Shown here in pieces: positions 5,409-7,504 of a DNA stretch of 7,504 nucleotides; position 1 is the stretch's first letter; every line of letters begins with the position of its first letter. Under the pieces are notes generated by a model. That model was not told the origin of the DNA. It searched no databases and was given only the letters and a program-made list of their open reading frames with translations. Origin of the DNA: Methanosarcinaceae archaeon. Lineage in GTDB: Archaea > Halobacteriota > Methanosarcinia > Methanosarcinales > Methanosarcinaceae. The position numbers and the translations under genes are program-made. The stretch covers positions 1-7,504 of the forward strand of contig JAUSPM010000181.1 of assembly GCA_030655675.1 (NCBI GenBank), given 5' to 3'.

Positions 5409-6662
5409 ATGGGAAAGACAATAGCAGAAAAAATAATCGGAGAACATGCCGGTAAAGAAGTATCAGCTGGCGAGATCGTTATTGCCAAAGTAGATGTTAC
5501 GGCAGTTCAGGACGGAACCGGACCGCTTGCAGTCCAGCAACTTGAAAAGATCGGACTCGTTCAGGCACACAACCCTGAGCGCACGATTCTTTTTATAGAC
5601 CATGCCGCGCCAAGTCCGCATAAAGACCTTTCAAATGCGCACAATATCCTTCGCGAGTTTTCAAAGAAAACCGGAGTAGTGCTCTCCGAGGTCGGAGAAG
5701 GCGTATGCCACCAAAGGCTTGTGGAATCCTACGTAAACCCCGGTGACATACTTATTGGTGCGGATTCTCACACCTGTACATCAGGCGCACTTTGTGCATT
5801 CTCAACAGGCATGGGGTCAACCGATGTGGCAATCGGTATAGCACTTGGTAAAACATGGCTTAGAGTGCCTGAGACATTTAAGATACATGTTACAGGAAAG
5901 TTCAATAAAGGCGTGTATGCAAAAGACTTGATTCTCTATATAATCGGAGAGATCGGTGCAGATGGTGCAACATACAAATCACTTGAATTCACTGGCGATA
6001 CTATCGAGAACATGACAATGTCCGAACGGTTCACACTCTCGAATATGGCTGTCGAGGCTGGTGCAAAGACAGGACTTATCGCATCTGACGAAACCACCAG
6101 AAAGTATCTTGAACAGCAGGGACGCGGCGACAAGTTCAGACCTATAAAGGCAGACGAAGATGCAGAATATGAACTTGTTATTGAAATTAATGCAGCCGAT
6201 ATTGAGCCAATGGTCTCAGCTCCACACACTGTGGATAATACAAAGACCACAGGTGAACTCAAAGGCACAAAGGTAGATCAGGTATTTATCGGCACATGCA
6301 CGAACGGACGGCTTGATGATCTTGAGATCGCAGCAAGAATTCTGGAAGGAAAGCAAAGGCATCCTGACACACGTCTTATCGTAACCCCTGCATCAAAAGA
6401 GATATATCTCCAGGCAGTGGAAGCAGGATATATCAGCACATTCATCAAAGCCGGTGCGGCTGTAATGGCGCCCGGGTGCGGCGCTTGTGTTGGCGTACAC
6501 CAGGGAATATTGGGCGATGGCGAGGTATGCCTGGCAACCCAGAACCGTAACTTCAAAGGAAGGATGGGGAACACTGAAGGATTCATATATCTTGCGTCTC
6601 CGGCAACCGCAGCAGCATCTGCAATTGCGGGTGAGATCGTTGACCCAAGGGAGGTGCTTTAA
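5409..6662 (+). CDS. hacA: Homoaconitase (3-isopropylmalate dehydratase family) large subunit
   Basis: A 417-residue catalytic subunit of the two-subunit archaeal aconitase family. Visible: DHAAPSP (64-70), GADSHTCTSGAL (117-128), STGMGSTDVA (132-141), and the three [4Fe-4S] ligands C297 (IGTCTNGRLDD), C357 and C360 (APGCGAC). NFKGRMG follows near 391-397. Full family length, no breaks. With the small subunit it dehydrates and rehydrates (R)-homocitrate through homoaconitate to homoisocitrate. Repeated on longer homologues, this builds 2-oxosuberate for coenzyme B. The large subunit alone does not separate homoaconitase from LeuC; the assignment rests on the partner's HLRT loop. The ATG has AGGTG 7 nt upstream. 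The stop TAA abuts the hacB ATG with no gap, so the pair is one operon. Confidence 0.93.
   Translation: MGKTIAEKIIGEHAGKEVSAGEIVIAKVDVTAVQDGTGPLAVQQLEKIGLVQAHNPERTILFIDHAAPSPHKDLSNAHNILREFSKKTGVVLSEVGEGVCHQRLVESYVNPGDILIGADSHTCTSGALCAFSTGMGSTDVAIGIALGKTWLRVPETFKIHVTGKFNKGVYAKDLILYIIGEIGADGATYKSLEFTGDTIENMTMSERFTLSNMAVEAGAKTGLIASDETTRKYLEQQGRGDKFRPIKADEDAEYELVIEINAADIEPMVSAPHTVDNTKTTGELKGTKVDQVFIGTCTNGRLDDLEIAARILEGKQRHPDTRLIVTPASKEIYLQAVEAGYISTFIKAGAAVMAPGCGACVGVHQGILGDGEVCLATQNRNFKGRMGNTEGFIYLASPATAAASAIAGEIVDPREVL
6650..6656 (+). promoter_or_regulatory. Strong Shine-Dalgarno site for hacB inside the end of hacA
   Basis: GGAGGTG, 6 nt before the hacB ATG, embedded in the last codons of hacA. 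The strong site and the zero-gap TAA-ATG junction suggest matched synthesis of the two subunits. Confidence 0.7.
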
Positions 6663-7169
6663 ATGGAAACAAAATTAAACGGAAGATCATGGAAATTCGG
6701 TGACGACATCAGCACAGATCTTATCGCACCGGGTCGCCTGTTCCACCTTCGGACAAATCTTCCCGAACTTGCAAAGCACGTATTGGAAGATGCAGACCCC
6801 GAATTCCCATCAAAAGTCCAGAAAGGCGATTTCGTGGTCGGAGGCAGCAATTTCGGGCTTGGTTCAAGCAGGGAACATGCTCCAACGATTATCAAAATTG
6901 CAGGTGTGGGTGCAGTTCTGGCAAAATCATTTGCACGAATATTCTACCGCAACGGCATCAATGTCGGACTTCCACTGTTGATATGCGACACAGATCAGAT
7001 CGATGAAGGAGATGAACTGGAAATTGACCTATCAACCGGCACGATCAATGATGTGACAAAAGGTATCAAATTGACCTTTAAACCTCTTCCCGAGGTGATG
7101 ATCAAGATACTACAGGACGGCGGACTTGCGGCACATATCAAAAAACATGGTGATTTTAATCTGGATTAA
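6663..7169 (+). CDS. hacB: Homoaconitase (3-isopropylmalate dehydratase family) small subunit
   Basis: A 168-residue swivelling-domain subunit that completes the HacA active site. KFGDDISTDLIAPGR (11-25) and FGLGSSREHAP (64-74) are the family hallmarks; ARIFYRNGINVGLP (91-104) follows. The substrate loop reads HLRT (28-31). In the Methanocaldococcus jannaschii homoaconitase small subunit this loop is YLRT, while the isopropylmalate isomerase paralogue has YLVY. The arginine is held to bind the longer substrate's distal carboxylate. The pair is therefore more likely for coenzyme B synthesis than for leucine. FGLGSS replaces the FGCGSS seen in the two M. jannaschii proteins, a minor change. It starts directly after the hacA stop and ends 18 bp before a terminator hairpin. 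Confidence 0.92.
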   Translation: METKLNGRSWKFGDDISTDLIAPGRLFHLRTNLPELAKHVLEDADPEFPSKVQKGDFVVGGSNFGLGSSREHAPTIIKIAGVGAVLAKSFARIFYRNGINVGLPLLICDTDQIDEGDELEIDLSTGTINDVTKGIKLTFKPLPEVMIKILQDGGLAAHIKKHGDFNLD

Positions 7170-7187
7170 ACAAGAATACAAACACAT

Positions 7188-7230
7188 GAATGGGCGAATG
7201 GCGAATGCCCATTCTTATTTATTTAGTTTT
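7188..7230 (+). terminator. Intrinsic-type terminator after hacAB
   Basis: GAATGGGC (7188-7195) pairs perfectly with GCCCATTC (7207-7214) around an 11-nt loop, followed at once by a T-rich run (7215-7230). It lies 18 bp past the hacB stop. Archaeal RNA polymerase responds mainly to the T-tract; the hairpin strengthens the call. Confidence 0.65.
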
Positions 7231-7262
7231 ACAATCATTTGTGATGCGATGCACCAAATGTT

Positions 7263-7300
7263 TTTATATAAGTCAAGGGCAATCTTTAACAATCCCTTGA
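7263..7300 (+). promoter_or_regulatory. Promoter with inverted repeat for a rightward gene beyond hacAB
   Basis: TTTATATA at 7263-7270 is a strong archaeal TATA box. Directly after it, TCAAGGG (7273-7279) and CCCTTGA (7294-7300) form a 7-bp inverted repeat that would overlap the expected start point (about 7292). It reads as an operator at the start site, or a short hairpin at the head of the message. It implies a rightward gene starting in the last 200 bp. Confidence 0.45.
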
Positions 7301-7344
7301 TTTCATTAACAAATAACATCATACAATTATCATAATAAACTTGA

Positions 7345-7504
7345 ATCAGAGTTGATATTATAGTAAAATCAATCCAGCGAGTAAATCACAAAAATAGCAG
7401 GGAACAAAACACCGATTTTGTTGAATCTACAGCAGAACTTCTTGTCATCAAACCGGTGGGGTATCCGCTTAGTGGAATACTTGATGATGAACCTCAGGTC
7501 GAAG
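7345..7504 (+). CDS. Probable start region of an unidentified rightward gene, cut by the window edge
   Basis: After a TGA at 7342-7344 one plus-strand frame stays open for 53 codons to the edge. From about 7411 it has the purine-first codon bias of real coding sequence and encodes an acidic/hydrophobic stretch (ELLVIKPVGYPLSGILDD). The puzzle is the start: the only ATG/GTG/TTG in frame is a GTG at 7456 without a ribosome binding site, well inside the coding-like part. The true start may be a rare codon, or the gene may be broken or mis-sequenced here. The promoter at 7263 fits a gene in this direction. No family recognised. Confidence 0.35.
   Translation, partial: MRVDIIVKSIQRVNHKNSREQNTDFVESTAELLVIKPVGYPLSGILDDEPQVE

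Noticed and set aside
5936..6586. Long antisense frames inside hacA (110 and 102 codons)
   Set aside because: Shadows of hacA codon structure on the opposite strand; no motifs or start signals.

Overview
The window looks like chromosome from a methanogenic archaeon, most probably Methanosarcinales. The evidence is the coenzyme-B-type aconitase pair (hacA/hacB, with an HLRT specificity loop in the small subunit), a DUF98/chorismate-lyase-like protein, a DUF5611-like small protein, archaeal box A (TATA) promoters with apparently leaderless starts, and Shine-Dalgarno sites of the GGTGA/GGAGGTG kind. Genus-level placement is inference.

Layout. Positions 1-4200 are visibly AT-rich and accessory in character. 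They hold the first 19 codons of a leftward gene (1-57), a 40-codon leftward small gene with a good ribosome binding site (158-280), a gene-poor stretch with one strong imperfect palindrome (281-573), and a leftward AAA-type ATPase with a C-terminal DUF4143/PD-(D/E)XK-like part (574-2061). After a 277-bp divergent control region comes a rightward two-gene unit (2339-4112). Its first gene encodes a PD-(D/E)XK-like domain fused to a winged helix and an AbiEi-like tail. Its second encodes an AbiEii-like nucleotidyltransferase. The pair looks like a variant type IV toxin-antitoxin (AbiE-like) module. Its promoter carries a striking operator array: four TATCAC boxes spaced 23/20/23 bp in a 43-bp tandem repeat, ending in a perfect 18-bp palindrome between the TATA box and the start codon.

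A leftward tRNA-Thr(GGU) gene (4202-4273) separates this half from the housekeeping half. Then follow, leftward, the DUF98-like gene (4348-4860) and the DUF5611-like gene (4907-5218). Divergently, hacA (5409-6662) and hacB (6663-7169) form a tight operon closed by a clear stem-loop/T-tract terminator (7188-7230). A new promoter with an inverted repeat (7263-7300) precedes a probable coding frame that runs off the right edge.

How the genes work together. HacA and HacB should form one [4Fe-4S] hydro-lyase for 2-oxosuberate/coenzyme B synthesis. The DUF98-like protein may feed aromatic precursor supply for methanopterin (inference). On the left, the nuclease-winged-helix-AbiEi fusion probably autoregulates its operon through the TATCAC array and neutralises the nucleotidyltransferase. 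The divergent ATPase has a separate promoter with its own cluster of TTTGG/CCAAA inverted repeats. The least ordinary part of the window is the 2062-4112 block.
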